Positions 18,520-28,462 of a stretch of 64,000 nucleotides of DNA are shown here, one piece after another. The notes under the pieces were generated by a model that was not told where the DNA came from, did not search any database, and saw only the letters and a list, made by a program, of their open reading frames with translations. The translations under genes were made by a program, and so were the position numbers. Location: assembly GCA_021325275.1 (NCBI GenBank), contig JAJPHL010000011.1, positions 62,001 to 126,000 on the forward strand, read 5' to 3'. Every line of letters starts with the position of its first letter. The stretch's first letter is position 1. Source of the stretch: Terriglobia bacterium. Its GTDB lineage: Bacteria > Acidobacteriota > Terriglobia > JAJPHL01.

Positions 18520-21177
18520 TTAATCGCACCTCAGCGCCGACATGGGATCGACGCGCGCCGCGCGCCGCGCCGGAATCCACGAGGCGATCAGCACGACTCC
18601 GGCGAGCACGCAGGCGCCGCCAATCAACATCCATGGATCGCCGGCGCGCACACCGTACAGCCACGCGCCGAGCAAGCGAGTGGCGGCCAACGTGGCCGCG
18701 ACGCCGATGGCCATTCCCGGCGCCACTACTTCCACGCCCTGTTTCAGCACCATCGCGCGAATGCTCGACGGGCGCGCGCCCAGCGCCATGCGCACGCCGA
18801 TCTCGCGTGTCCGCCGGCTCACGACGTAGGCAATCACGCCATAGAGTCCCACGGCGCTGAGCACCAGCGCGACGCCGCTCGCGGAAAGCAGCACGGCGGC
18901 CGCCAAGCGCGCTTGCATGAACTCGCCGTGCACTTGGTCGAGCATCGTCAGTTGCTCGGTCACGAGCACGGCGGGATCGACCTCCGCGACGGCGCGGCGC
19001 AACACCGGCAACATCGCTTGTGGATCGCCGTGAACGCGGACCGCGACGCGCGCGTCAGTCTCGTCGGGGCTTTGCCAGAACGGCGTGTAGAACTTCGCGA
19101 TCGGCGCGTCGGTCGCGCTGCGCAGTTCGGAGTCCTTGGCGATGCCGACCACTTGGAACGGTTTTCCATCGGCTATGAAAATTCGTCCCACCGCCGCGCC
19201 ATGGGAGTAGATATGCGCCGCCAACGTTTCATTCACTACGGCCACGGCGGGCGATCCCACGCGATCGTGCTCGTCAAACTCGCGACCGGCGACGAGTGGA
19301 ATTTTCAGCGTGGAAAAATAACGCGGCGCGATCACTTGTTGATTGGCGCGCATCTCCTGGTTGCTTCGATCCGGCAAAAACGCCAGGCCGCCGCCCTGCC
19401 ACAGGAAGCCTGTGCCGCGCGCGAACGTCACCGATTCCACGCCTGGCAGCGACTCGATCCGGCGAGCCGCGTCGCGCACGAAAGCCTGTGAACGCGCCGG
19501 CGAGTATTTCATCAAGCGCGGACGCAAGCGCATCAACGCCACGCCGCGCGGATCGAAGTTCTCTCCTTGATCGATATTCATCGCGCTGCGCGCCAACAGT
19601 CCGGCGGAAACCACCATCACCAGCGACAACGCCACTTGCGCCATCACCAACGCGGCGCGCACACGGCTGGAGGCGCCCCCGCGATTGAGAGCATCGCTCT
19701 TCAACGCCAGCGCGACATCCGGTTTCGTCGCTTGGAGCGCGGGGATCAGCCCGAACAACAACGCGGTGAGAATCGCCAGACCGAAGGAAAGCCCCAGCGT
19801 GAGCGAATCGGTCCGCAAATCGTAGAAGTTCGCGTAGCCTTCCGCGTTTCTGGCGTAAAAACTCAGCAGCAAGCGGCGTGTCCACAGCGTCAACAGCAAT
19901 CCCAGCGCGCTGCCGGCGATCGCCAGCACGGCGCTTTCCGTCAGCAGTTGGCGAATCAATCGCAGCCGGCCGGCGCCGACCGAGAGACGCACGGCGAACT
20001 CGCGTTGCCGCGCCACCCCGCGCGCCATCAAGAGTCCCGCGACGTTGGCGCACGCCAGAACCAGGAGCAGCGCGGCGACGGCCGCCATCAACTGCATGTG
20101 ATTCGTGTAGCGCCCGCGCACGTACTGCTCGAGACCGATCGCGCGATCGAGAAACGCGCTGCGCGGTCCGGCGTATCCCGGCATCGTGTCGGCGCCCGCG
20201 ATGATGGTGGACAATTCCGCCTTCGCTTCGTCAAGCGTGCGGCCCGGCGGCAAACGTCCGATGACCTCCAGCGGATCGCAATCGACGTTGAAGCCGTTGC
20301 ACCAGCGATATCCGGTTTCCAGCATCATCGTGGGAATCCAGATTTCGTTCGGCGAGTTGCCCGGCGCGATGCCGCGAAATTCCTCCGGCGCGACGCCGAC
20401 AATTTGGAACACCACGCCATTGATCGTCATGGTGCGCCCAAGGATTTTCGGATCGCCGCCGAAGCGCCGCTGCCACAAGCCCATCGAGATCACGGCGACC
20501 GCGTCGCGTCCCCGCACTTGATCTTCTTCCGGCAGGAAGAATCGTCCCAGCGCGGGCTGAATGCCGAGCATCGAGAAATAATTGGCGGATACTACGGCGC
20601 CGGAAATTTCCGAGCTCCCGTCGACGCCGCTCTCACCGCTCAAGGCAACTTGGAGCGGCGCGGTCGAATAATGCGCGACCAAATCCGTCAGCACCGTAGA
20701 CCGGCGGCGTATGGCGTCGTACAAGGGCCACGAGAAAAAGTCGATGCCGGGGCGATGTGCGCCCTTCGGGAATCCCCAGGCGTAGACGCGCACCAATTGC
20801 TCCGGCTCGTGAACGGGCAGCGTGCGAAACCACATGGCGTCGATCAAACTGAAGACGGTGGTGTTTGCGGCGATCCCCAGCGCGATCGAGATCAGCGCGA
20901 CGGCCGTGAATGCGGGCGCCTTACGCAGAACGCGCACGGAGTATCGCAGGTCTTGCATCAGGCGCTCGACGGTGGTCCAACCCCACGCCGCGCGCACGTC
21001 TTCTTTCACCAGCGTCGAGCTGCCGAAGGCGCGTTGCGCCGCGTCGCGGGCCGCTTGCGCCGAAAGGCCGGCGCCGCGTTGCTCCTCCGCTTCCAAGTCG
21101 AGATGATCGCGGAGTTCGCGATCGAGATCCGCTTCGCGCTTACGCGATCGCCATTGCCAAATTGAGCGCCACGACAT
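18520..21177 (-). CDS. ADOP-type ABC transporter permease
   Basis: LDRELRDHLDLEAEEQRGAGLSAQAARDAAQRAFGS, LRYSVRVLRKAPAFTAVALISIALGIAANTTVFSLIDAMWFRTLPV, RTREIGVRMALGARPSSI. Confidence 0.93.
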   Translation of the reverse strand: MSWRSIWQWRSRKREADLDRELRDHLDLEAEEQRGAGLSAQAARDAAQRAFGSSTLVKEDVRAAWGWTTVERLMQDLRYSVRVLRKAPAFTAVALISIALGIAANTTVFSLIDAMWFRTLPVHEPEQLVRVYAWGFPKGAHRPGIDFFSWPLYDAIRRRSTVLTDLVAHYSTAPLQVALSGESGVDGSSEISGAVVSANYFSMLGIQPALGRFFLPEEDQVRGRDAVAVISMGLWQRRFGGDPKILGRTMTINGVVFQIVGVAPEEFRGIAPGNSPNEIWIPTMMLETGYRWCNGFNVDCDPLEVIGRLPPGRTLDEAKAELSTIIAGADTMPGYAGPRSAFLDRAIGLEQYVRGRYTNHMQLMAAVAALLLVLACANVAGLLMARGVARQREFAVRLSVGAGRLRLIRQLLTESAVLAIAGSALGLLLTLWTRRLLLSFYARNAEGYANFYDLRTDSLTLGLSFGLAILTALLFGLIPALQATKPDVALALKSDALNRGGASSRVRAALVMAQVALSLVMVVSAGLLARSAMNIDQGENFDPRGVALMRLRPRLMKYSPARSQAFVRDAARRIESLPGVESVTFARGTGFLWQGGGLAFLPDRSNQEMRANQQVIAPRYFSTLKIPLVAGREFDEHDRVGSPAVAVVNETLAAHIYSHGAAVGRIFIADGKPFQVVGIAKDSELRSATDAPIAKFYTPFWQSPDETDARVAVRVHGDPQAMLPVLRRAVAEVDPAVLVTEQLTMLDQVHGEFMQARLAAAVLLSASGVALVLSAVGLYGVIAYVVSRRTREIGVRMALGARPSSIRAMVLKQGVEVVAPGMAIGVAATLAATRLLGAWLYGVRAGDPWMLIGGACVLAGVVLIASWIPARRAARVDPMSALRCD

Positions 21178-21178
21178 A

Positions 21179-21532
21179 TTACGCTCCCTTTACGGGCGAC
21201 ATGACACGAGCAATCGCGCCCGTCAGTTGTTTCCACTTCGATTGTTCGACCACCAGTTGCTTGCGGCCCGCCGGGGTCAGGCGGTAATACTTGAACTCGC
21301 GATTGCGGTCCTTGGCCTTTTCCCACTTGGCGGCGATCCAGCCGCGCTTCTCCAGGCGATGCAGCGCGGGATAGAGCGAGCCGTGTTCCACGCGCAGCAC
21401 ATCGTCGGTGGTTTGCTGGATGTGCTTGACGATTTGGTGTCCGTGCGCGGGACCAAACAGCAGGGTCCGCAGAATGAGCATGTCGAGTGTGCCTTGCAGC
21501 AGCTCGATCCGGCGAGAAGAGTCCAGGGCCAT
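21179..21532 (-). CDS. PadR family transcriptional regulator
   Basis: LLQGTLDMLILRTLLFGPAHGHQIVKHIQQTTDDVLRVEHGSLYPALHRLEKRGWI. Confidence 0.93.
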   Translation of the reverse strand: MALDSSRRIELLQGTLDMLILRTLLFGPAHGHQIVKHIQQTTDDVLRVEHGSLYPALHRLEKRGWIAAKWEKAKDRNREFKYYRLTPAGRKQLVVEQSKWKQLTGAIARVMSPVKGA

Positions 21533-21624
21533 AGAGTAGGCATTCTACCATCAATGCCTTCACGATAGTAGACGTTCGACCCTGATGGTCCGTTAGGAAT
21601 TTATTTTTGAGCGGGGCCGGGATC

Positions 21625-22023
21625 CTAGCCCTGGCGGTACTGCTCGTCTGTCACGTGCTCCATCCACTCGACGACTTTGCCGTTGAGGCGTTCTTGAATC
21701 GCGATGTGCGTCATGCCGGTCGTCCGCGAGGCGCCGTGCCAGTGTTTTTCTCCCGGCGAAATCCACACCACGTCGCCGGGACGAATCTCTTCCACCGGAC
21801 CGCCCTCGCGTTGCGCCCAGCCGCAGCCCCAGATGACGATGAGCGTTTGACCGAGCGGATGGGTGTGCCATGCGGTGCGCGCGCCGGGCTCGAACGTGAC
21901 GCTGGCGCAGGCGACCAGCGCCGGATCGGGCGCTTCGTTCAAACGATCGAGCCGGACGTTTCCGGTGAACCACTCCGCGGGACCTTTCCCCGAAGCTTGC
22001 GAACCAGCACGTTTGATTTCCAT
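21625..22023 (-). CDS. Cupin domain protein
   Basis: [58 protein letters not shown]. Confidence 0.9.
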   Translation of the reverse strand: MEIKRAGSQASGKGPAEWFTGNVRLDRLNEAPDPALVACASVTFEPGARTAWHTHPLGQTLIVIWGCGWAQREGGPVEEIRPGDVVWISPGEKHWHGASRTTGMTHIAIQERLNGKVVEWMEHVTDEQYRQG

Positions 22024-22033
22024 GCGACCTCCT

Positions 22034-23038
22034 CTAGCTAACGGCGACCGTAAGCCCGCGGCTCGCGACGGTCACGTCGAGCACTCGCGCGCCGCCGCGC
22101 GCCACCGCTTGCATCACGCGGTGTTTCGCGCCGTCTTCGGTGAGAAAAAACACGCAACCGCCGCCGCCCGCGCCGCAAACTTTCGCGGCCAGCGCGCCGT
22201 TCCGCCGCGCCGCCGCGATCAAGTGATCGATCAGCGGCGTGGAGATTCCCGGGGCGTTCTTGCGGCGATGGCTCCACTCTTCGCGCAGCAATCGCGCCGC
22301 TTCGGTCCAGCGATTCGCTTGCAGCGCCGCGCGCATCTCGCTCGCGATCCGCGCGATTTGCGCGAAATTCCGGAAGACGCGCTTGTCGCCGTCGATGTGC
22401 CGTTTGGTCACTTCCCAATTGTTGATGCCGGAATGACGCGGCGCCCCGGTATAGCAAACCACCAGGCGCCGCTCAAACGCCGCCAAATCGGTTTGCAGTT
22501 TTTCCACCACCAAGCCACCCGGCGTAAGGTGAATGGAATTGAGCCCGCCATACATCGCGGGAAAATAATCCTGATCGCCGGTGGGCACCAAGATCACTTG
22601 CGCTTCCACGTTGCGCGCCACCTGTTGCAGCGCCGGCAGCGACAATTTCCGCGAGGTCTGGCGATTCAGCGCGCCGCAAATCGCAATGTTCAGCGCCGAC
22701 GATCCGGCGATGCCCGCGCCCGCCGGCGACTCGCTGTTAGTGACCATGCGAAATCCCCCGCGCGGCTCGAAGTAGCGGACCAACTTAGCGGCCAGCGGCA
22801 AGCGATAGTGCGACGCGCGTTTCAGCGCCGCGAAATCGGCGAAACGCTCGCGCCGTTGGAGATCGCGCGACTCAATTTCGATCGCGGAATCCGAGGTTGT
22901 TTCGATTTCGCAGTGCGCGCGTAGGCTGATGGCGGCGTTGACGGTTTGGGCGTCGTCGTGAAAAAGGTAGAGCGGCCAGATATCGAGCGTGCCGCCGGCC
23001 AAGTCGACGCGCGTGGGAGCGGCTGCCGTGATTCTCAT
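22034..23038 (-). CDS. GHMP family sugar kinase
   Basis: [58 protein letters not shown]. Confidence 0.9.
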   Translation of the reverse strand: MRITAAAPTRVDLAGGTLDIWPLYLFHDDAQTVNAAISLRAHCEIETTSDSAIEIESRDLQRRERFADFAALKRASHYRLPLAAKLVRYFEPRGGFRMVTNSESPAGAGIAGSSALNIAICGALNRQTSRKLSLPALQQVARNVEAQVILVPTGDQDYFPAMYGGLNSIHLTPGGLVVEKLQTDLAAFERRLVVCYTGAPRHSGINNWEVTKRHIDGDKRVFRNFAQIARIASEMRAALQANRWTEAARLLREEWSHRRKNAPGISTPLIDHLIAAARRNGALAAKVCGAGGGGCVFFLTEDGAKHRVMQAVARGGARVLDVTVASRGLTVAVS

Positions 23039-23635
23039 CTACGCCCCAGCCAACTTCAACTGATGCGCTTCGCGCGGCACACCCGCTTCGAAGCAGCGGC
23101 GACACCGCGACTCATACGAATCCGCCGCGCCGACCACAATCAGGTCATTCGACTCGATGAGGCGTTGCGTGAACTTCGCGGGATTGCCGCAGCGCACGCA
23201 AATCGCCAAGGTCTTGGTGATTTGCTCGGCGATCGCCAACAAGTCGGGGATCGGCGCAAACGGGCGGCCGAGATAGTCGGTGTCGAGGCCGGCGATGATC
23301 ACGCGCTTGCCGAGGTCGGCCAGGCGTCCGGCGATTTCCGGCAAGTCGGCGCCGAGGAAATTCGCTTCGTCCATGCCGATCACTTCGGTGCGCGGCGCCA
23401 CTTTGTTCATGATCTCAGTGGCCGACGAAACCACTTCTGATTTGATCCGCAGATCGCTGTGCGAAACGATCTCGTCGGCGGAGTAGCGATTGTCGAGCGC
23501 CGGTTTGAAGATTTGCACGCGCTGGCGCGCGATCTCCGCGCGGCGCAAGCGGCGGATCAGTTCCTCGCTCTTACCGGAAAACATGGGACCACAGACTACT
23601 TCGATCCAACCCATATTGCCTTTGACGTTGTCCAT
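23039..23635 (-). CDS. tdk: Thymidine kinase
   Basis: [66 protein letters not shown]. Confidence 0.95.
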   Translation of the reverse strand: MDNVKGNMGWIEVVCGPMFSGKSEELIRRLRRAEIARQRVQIFKPALDNRYSADEIVSHSDLRIKSEVVSSATEIMNKVAPRTEVIGMDEANFLGADLPEIAGRLADLGKRVIIAGLDTDYLGRPFAPIPDLLAIAEQITKTLAICVRCGNPAKFTQRLIESNDLIVVGAADSYESRCRRCFEAGVPREAHQLKLAGA

Positions 23636-23649
23636 TGGCTAGGAATTTA

Positions 23650-23685
23650 TTGGAACACGGAAACTCACGGAAATCACGGAAAGTT
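23650..23685. repeat. CACGGAAA-word repeat, left copy flanking the GxxExxY gene
   Basis: TTGGAACACGGAAACTCACGGAAATCACGGAAAGTT; inverted relative to 24045-24082. Confidence 0.85.
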
Positions 23686-24094
23686 ATAGGACGCGACGAA
23701 GCGTATCGAGCGTGCCCCGGCCAAAATTCAGGAGCAAGCCCACTCGCCGTCCCGTTGTCTTCAAGTAGTTCAACAACTGTGCTTCATGCTCCTTCGCCAA
23801 GCGGTCGCGGGCCTTGAATTCGACAAGGACTTTTTCTTCCACGTCCATGTCCGCTACGTACTCGCCCACGACTTCCTGGTCATAGATGACCTTCAATCGC
23901 TTCTCCAGTTCAAAACGAATTCCCTTCTTACGTAATTCGTGCGCCACCGCCTTCACGTGGACCTTTTCAAGGAATCCGCGGCCCAAGGTCTTATGAACGG
24001 TAACCGCAGCTTCGAGGACTGCCCCCGACACATCCCCATGCAACAACCTTTCCGTGCCTTCCCGTGTGTTTCCGTGTTCCAAAACCCTTTCCAT
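23684..24094 (-). CDS. GxxExxY family protein
   Basis: AAVTVHKTLGRGFLEKVHVKAVAHELRKKGIRFELEKRLKVIYDQEVVGEYVADMDVEEKVLVEFKARDRLAKEHEAQLLNYLKTTGRRVGLLLNFG; start assumed at MERVLEHGNTREG. Confidence 0.88.
   Translation of the reverse strand: MERVLEHGNTREGTERLLHGDVSGAVLEAAVTVHKTLGRGFLEKVHVKAVAHELRKKGIRFELEKRLKVIYDQEVVGEYVADMDVEEKVLVEFKARDRLAKEHEAQLLNYLKTTGRRVGLLLNFGRGTLDTLRRVL
24045..24082. repeat. CACGGAAA-word repeat, right copy, overlapping the GxxExxY 5' end
   Basis: Minus strand reads TTGGAACACGGAAACACACGGGAAGGCACGGAAAGGTT. Confidence 0.85.
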
Positions 24095-24098
24095 GACA

Positions 24099-25025
24099 TC
24101 AACCTCTCTCCCCATGATCCCTCGGCAAACCGCGCACCGGCCGCCACGCGGCGCGCGCCTGCTGGAAGCGCTTCTTCCGGTACTCAAACAACCACGGGTG
24201 ATTGAGCACCGGACGCAGCATCGCGCGACGGATGATCCCCAACACGCGGCGGATCGCCACCCAAAACGGGTCCTCCGGCCGGCCCCACTGAAACAGCGCG
24301 AGCTTTGCGGCGATCTGGCCCAACAGCTCGTGTTCGAACGCCGGAAGATCGTCGCGGATACGCCGCCACAATTCTTCTTGCGGTGGCGCGCCCTGAATCT
24401 TGTAAAGCCCGATGGCTTGGGAAGGAATTTTCACCACCGAGAAGCGCGGACAATAAGCAAACTTCGCTCCGGCGCGATACGCTCGCCGGCTCCACTCGAA
24501 GTCCATCGCGATTTCCAAGGTGGACGGATCGGCCCAGTATCCGACGGTTTCTACCAAATCGCGGCGATGCATCCAAGACGACGGTGGGATGAAATGTTCG
24601 CCCAAGTTCTGACCCGCGGGCGCCGTTCCCACGCAACTCAGCCAGCCTTCCGCACCATAGATTCCGCAGATCGAATGGGCAAATCCGGCTTGCGTTCGTT
24701 CGAGCGTCTCCACCAAATCCTTGAGATGATCCGGCAACCAGATATCGTCCTGGCCGAGAAACGCCACATACTTTCCCGTGGCGCGGCGCAATCCTTCGTT
24801 GTTGGGATACCACTGGCTGCCGTAGTTCCGCTGCAAATTGTGCCAGTGGATCCGCGGATCGCCGAGAGAAGCGACGACGTCGCCGCTCGAATCGGTGCAA
24901 GCGTCGCCGATGACCCACGACTCCCAGTTCGTATACGTTTGATTGCGAATGCTCTCCAGCGCGACACGCAATGTCCTGCTGGAGTTGTACGCCGAGGTGA
25001 TGGTGGTGACGAGTGGCTGGTCCAT
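24099..25025 (-). CDS. Glycosyltransferase family 2
   Basis: LVTTITSAYNSSRTLRVALESIRNQTYTNWESWVIGDACTDSSGDVV, YVAFLGQDDIWLPDHL. Confidence 0.92.
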   Translation of the reverse strand: MDQPLVTTITSAYNSSRTLRVALESIRNQTYTNWESWVIGDACTDSSGDVVASLGDPRIHWHNLQRNYGSQWYPNNEGLRRATGKYVAFLGQDDIWLPDHLKDLVETLERTQAGFAHSICGIYGAEGWLSCVGTAPAGQNLGEHFIPPSSWMHRRDLVETVGYWADPSTLEIAMDFEWSRRAYRAGAKFAYCPRFSVVKIPSQAIGLYKIQGAPPQEELWRRIRDDLPAFEHELLGQIAAKLALFQWGRPEDPFWVAIRRVLGIIRRAMLRPVLNHPWLFEYRKKRFQQARAAWRPVRGLPRDHGERG

Positions 25026-25037
25026 GACCAGTCGATC

Positions 25038-25592
25038 TTACCAGCCAGACGGCCCGCTGAAATCGAAAGGAATCAAATCGTTCTTCAGAGGCAGCCGATG
25101 CTTGTCGGGATTGGCGTGATCGTACGCGCACGTAGGCATGTTCACGAAACAGGCTTCCGTTTCGCCGACGTTCTGGATTGCGTGAAACACGCCTTTGGGA
25201 ATCACGACGAGCGCGCGATTCCGCTCCGTAATCGTGAAGAGGTTGAGCAAGCGATACGTCGGCGAGCCGGAACGATTGTCGAATAGCGCAATCCTGATTC
25301 GTCCGGAACTGAGGAACAGCCGGTCATCCTGAAGATAGTGGACAACCCAACCCTTGATGCGTCCGGGACGAAGGCTCGCCTGATACACATAGACTACGGG
25401 CGCGGGAAGAACGCCCCACGCGGGATTGTAGATTTCGCAAATTTCTCCGCGTTCGTCTTCTTGGGGGCTGACGCGGCGAATCACGACGCCGCTGATCAAC
25501 GGCTCAACGCGACAACCTTCGGGAGTAACGGTCTGACGATCCTGAACAGGCACGGCCATCGCCGCCGCGCCACCTGTGTGTAGATTTTCCAT
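25038..25592 (-). CDS. dTDP-4-dehydrorhamnose 3,5-epimerase-like (RmlC-type cupin)
   Basis: DERGEICEIYNPAWG..VVYVYQASLRPGRIKGWVVHYLQDDRLFL, VVIPKGVFHAIQNVGETEACFVNMPT. Confidence 0.8.
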   Translation of the reverse strand: MENLHTGGAAAMAVPVQDRQTVTPEGCRVEPLISGVVIRRVSPQEDERGEICEIYNPAWGVLPAPVVYVYQASLRPGRIKGWVVHYLQDDRLFLSSGRIRIALFDNRSGSPTYRLLNLFTITERNRALVVIPKGVFHAIQNVGETEACFVNMPTCAYDHANPDKHRLPLKNDLIPFDFSGPSGW

Positions 25593-25773
25593 CGACTTTC
25601 CTTTCAGACAGCATTTCTGCGCGATCGATCCTGGGAACTCACGCACCGTCGCGCACGGGGACGTTTCTTGTATGATAATCTGCCGCGGGAATCAAAATGC
25701 GAATCTTTCACTTGCCGCCGATCGAGTGTCCCGAGCGGTTGATGGCGGCGATCCTGGAGTTTTTCAAACAATC

Positions 25774-26481
25774 ATGAAATTGAAAGATCAAGTCGCTGTT
25801 GTCACAGGCGGCGCGTCCGGCATCGGCCGCGCCATTATCGAACGCTTCACCGCCGAGGGCGCGAAGTGCGCGTCGCTCGACCTGAATCCCGCTCCGGAGG
25901 CGGCACTGAGCATCAAGGCGAACGTTTCGCAGCCGGCAGCCGTGAGTGCCGCCTTCACAGAGATCGCCGAGAAGTTGGGACCGGTGGACGTGCTGGTGAA
26001 CGGCGCGGGGCAAGCGGGACAATTGACGCCCGCCGCCAAAATGACCGACGAAGATTGGGACGCCATCATTCACGTGCATTTGAACGGCACGTTCTACTGC
26101 TCGCGCGCCGCGCTGCGTGTGATGCTGCCGCGACGCAAAGGGCGCATCATCAATATCGCCAGCGTCGCGGCGCTGCGCGGACTTCCCGGCGGTTCATCGT
26201 ATTCGGCGGCGAAAGGCGGAATCATCAGCTTTTCGCGCGCCATCGCCCAAGAAGCCGCGCCGGACGGCGTGCGCGTGAACGTGATCGCTCCCGGATGGGT
26301 CGATACGCCGATCGTCAACCATGTCCCGAAGGAGTTGCTGACGATGCTTCTGGCGCAAGTGCCGCTCGGACGCATCGGCCAGCCCGAGGAAATCGCCGGC
26401 GTTGCGCTATGGCTGGCGTCGGACGATTCCACCTACGTGGTCGGTCAGGTGATCAGCCCGAACGGCGGAATTTGGTTTTAG
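25774..26481 (+). CDS. SDR family oxidoreductase
   Basis: VAVVTGGASGIGRAI, DVLVNGAGQ, SYSAAKGGIISFSRA, VNVIAPGWVDTPI. Confidence 0.95.
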   Translation: MKLKDQVAVVTGGASGIGRAIIERFTAEGAKCASLDLNPAPEAALSIKANVSQPAAVSAAFTEIAEKLGPVDVLVNGAGQAGQLTPAAKMTDEDWDAIIHVHLNGTFYCSRAALRVMLPRRKGRIINIASVAALRGLPGGSSYSAAKGGIISFSRAIAQEAAPDGVRVNVIAPGWVDTPIVNHVPKELLTMLLAQVPLGRIGQPEEIAGVALWLASDDSTYVVGQVISPNGGIWF

Positions 26482-27041
26482 CGCGACGGGATGAATTGCG
26501 AGACGGGCTCGCTGAATCCGGGCAACACGGCGGGCGCTTCCAGCAGGTCGCCTTTGCGCAAAATGCGCTTCGGACGCCCTTGCTTGAAAACGTGAACTTC
26601 GAACGGATCGCGATCGAAGATCCAAACGACCTGCACGCCGGCGCGTAGGTAGTATTCAGCATTCCGGAAGAGTTTCTTCATTGAGTTCGACGGAGAGACG
26701 ACTTCGGCGATCAATTGCGGAATCACTTGTGCTGGTGTGGCATCGAGATCCATCGACGTCCAATGAGCGGCATCCCAATAGACGAGATCCGGTCGGGCCA
26801 GCGTGTTCGTATCAAACTGAATCCCGGTTTCGACGAGGACCTCCCCGCCGCGTTTGCTTTGACGCAAGAAGTTGCGAATCGCAGAGCGCAACTCGTCACG
26901 CGTCCAATTGTGACTAACGGTCGTATCGCCCACGTAAACTAGTTCTCCTTGCCAGAGCTCGTAGAGACACGACGTCTCTTCCGGCAGATCCAAGAAGTCC
27001 GCCATGCTCATCATTGTTTGCGCGAGCGTATTCACCGACAT
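26478..27041 (-). CDS. Uma2 family endonuclease-like (DUF820)
   Basis: ARPDLVYWDAAHW...PQLIAEVVSPSNSMKKLFRNAEYYLRAGVQVVWIFD. Confidence 0.9.
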   Translation of the reverse strand: MSVNTLAQTMMSMADFLDLPEETSCLYELWQGELVYVGDTTVSHNWTRDELRSAIRNFLRQSKRGGEVLVETGIQFDTNTLARPDLVYWDAAHWTSMDLDATPAQVIPQLIAEVVSPSNSMKKLFRNAEYYLRAGVQVVWIFDRDPFEVHVFKQGRPKRILRKGDLLEAPAVLPGFSEPVSQFIPSR

Positions 27042-27065
27042 AACACGAGTATACTCCTCCGGCCG

Positions 27066-28460
27066 CTATTTCGTACTGTACGGTGGATCGCTGGCCGCGC
27101 GGCGTTCCACGTTCGGCGAATAGCGTTTCATCAGCGATTCCACTTCCGATCCCTTGCCGACGACAACCCATACCAAGTTCTTCATCGGATAATCTTTTTC
27201 GATCACGCGTTTCGCGTCTTCCGCCGTCACCGCGTCGATGCGCGCCGCGTAGCCGTCGACTTCTTTGGCGTCCAGGCCGTAGATTTCGAATTCCGTCATC
27301 CAGTTCACGAGTTGATCCGGCGTTTCCACGCGCGGACCAAATTGCCCCTTGATGTATTCCTTCGCCGATTTCAGTTGCTCGGGCGTCAACCCCTTCTCGT
27401 GCAAATCGCGCAGCACCTGCACGGCCATGTCCAGCGCTTGCTCGGTTTTTTCGTTGCGCGTATACGAACTGATGTAGAACGCTCCGGGCTGCCGCCGGCG
27501 CACAAACGCGGAGTTCGCGCCATACGTAAGTCCCGAGTCGATGCGCAGCGCGGTATTGATCATCGACGTGAAGCGTCCGCCAAAAAGCGTGTTCACGATA
27601 TCCACCGCCGCGCGATCGGGATCGTTCCGCGCGACTCCCACGTTGCCGAAACGGAAGAAGGTTTGTGTGGCGTCGGGCTTGTCGATAAAAAGCAGGCGCG
27701 TGGCCGTCGCCGGCTCCGGCTTCGGGACCGTCACAACGGGAGCGCTTTGCTTCGGCATCCCGCCGAAGCGCGCGGCCAGCATCTTTTCCATCTCGGCGGT
27801 TTGAAAATCGCCGCACGCCGCCACGATCATGTTGCCGGCCACATAGTATTGATCGTGAAAGCGCACGATGTCGTCGCGCGTGATCGCGATCACCGAGCGC
27901 TCATCCCCGTTCGCCGGACGTCCATAGGGATGTTTGCCGAACAGGAACGCTTCGTAGCCTTCCGCCAGGAGAGCCTGCGGTTGATCTTTCTGCGATTTCA
28001 GGCGATCGGCCGTTTGCTTGAGAAGTTTGTCCACTTCTTCCTGCGGAAACGCCGGATGCAGCAGCATGTCCATCACGACGTCCATGCTTTCGCTTGTGTC
28101 TTTCTTCAGGAATTCGGTGAACGCACGCGTCGTGTCGTAAGTAGACTGCACACCGAACGTCGTGCCCATGAAATCGAGGTCCTCGGCGATCTTGGTGGCG
28201 TTGCGCGCGCCTGCGCCCTTGCGCAGAAGACTTCCGGTGATCTCCGCGAGTCCCTCTTTCCCGGCGGGATCGGCCACACTGCCGGTTTTCAGCGCCACTT
28301 GAACGTCGATGAGCGGAGCGCTGTGCTTTTCCATCACCATCAACACGACGCCGTTCGGCAAAACAGTGCGATGATACGCCGGGAATTTCACGGAATCGTC
28401 GGACGCGGCGGCTAAAACCACCGCGCCAAGGAGAAGCGCACTGATGAAGAGTTTCCGCAT
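27066..28460 (-). CDS. M16 peptidase family protein lacking HxxEH
   Basis: LPNGVVLMVMEKHSAPLIDVQVALKTGSVADPAGKEGLAEITGSLLRKG; M16 C-terminal domain GLTYGANSAF. Confidence 0.9.
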   Translation of the reverse strand: MRKLFISALLLGAVVLAAASDDSVKFPAYHRTVLPNGVVLMVMEKHSAPLIDVQVALKTGSVADPAGKEGLAEITGSLLRKGAGARNATKIAEDLDFMGTTFGVQSTYDTTRAFTEFLKKDTSESMDVVMDMLLHPAFPQEEVDKLLKQTADRLKSQKDQPQALLAEGYEAFLFGKHPYGRPANGDERSVIAITRDDIVRFHDQYYVAGNMIVAACGDFQTAEMEKMLAARFGGMPKQSAPVVTVPKPEPATATRLLFIDKPDATQTFFRFGNVGVARNDPDRAAVDIVNTLFGGRFTSMINTALRIDSGLTYGANSAFVRRRQPGAFYISSYTRNEKTEQALDMAVQVLRDLHEKGLTPEQLKSAKEYIKGQFGPRVETPDQLVNWMTEFEIYGLDAKEVDGYAARIDAVTAEDAKRVIEKDYPMKNLVWVVVGKGSEVESLMKRYSPNVERRAASDPPYSTK

Positions 28461-28462
28461 GA

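Noticed and set aside
19567-21165. 532-aa plus-strand ORF antisense to the ADOP permease
   Set aside because: Arg/His/Gln-rich shadow ORF in GC-rich DNA; the opposite strand has a clear ADOP family match
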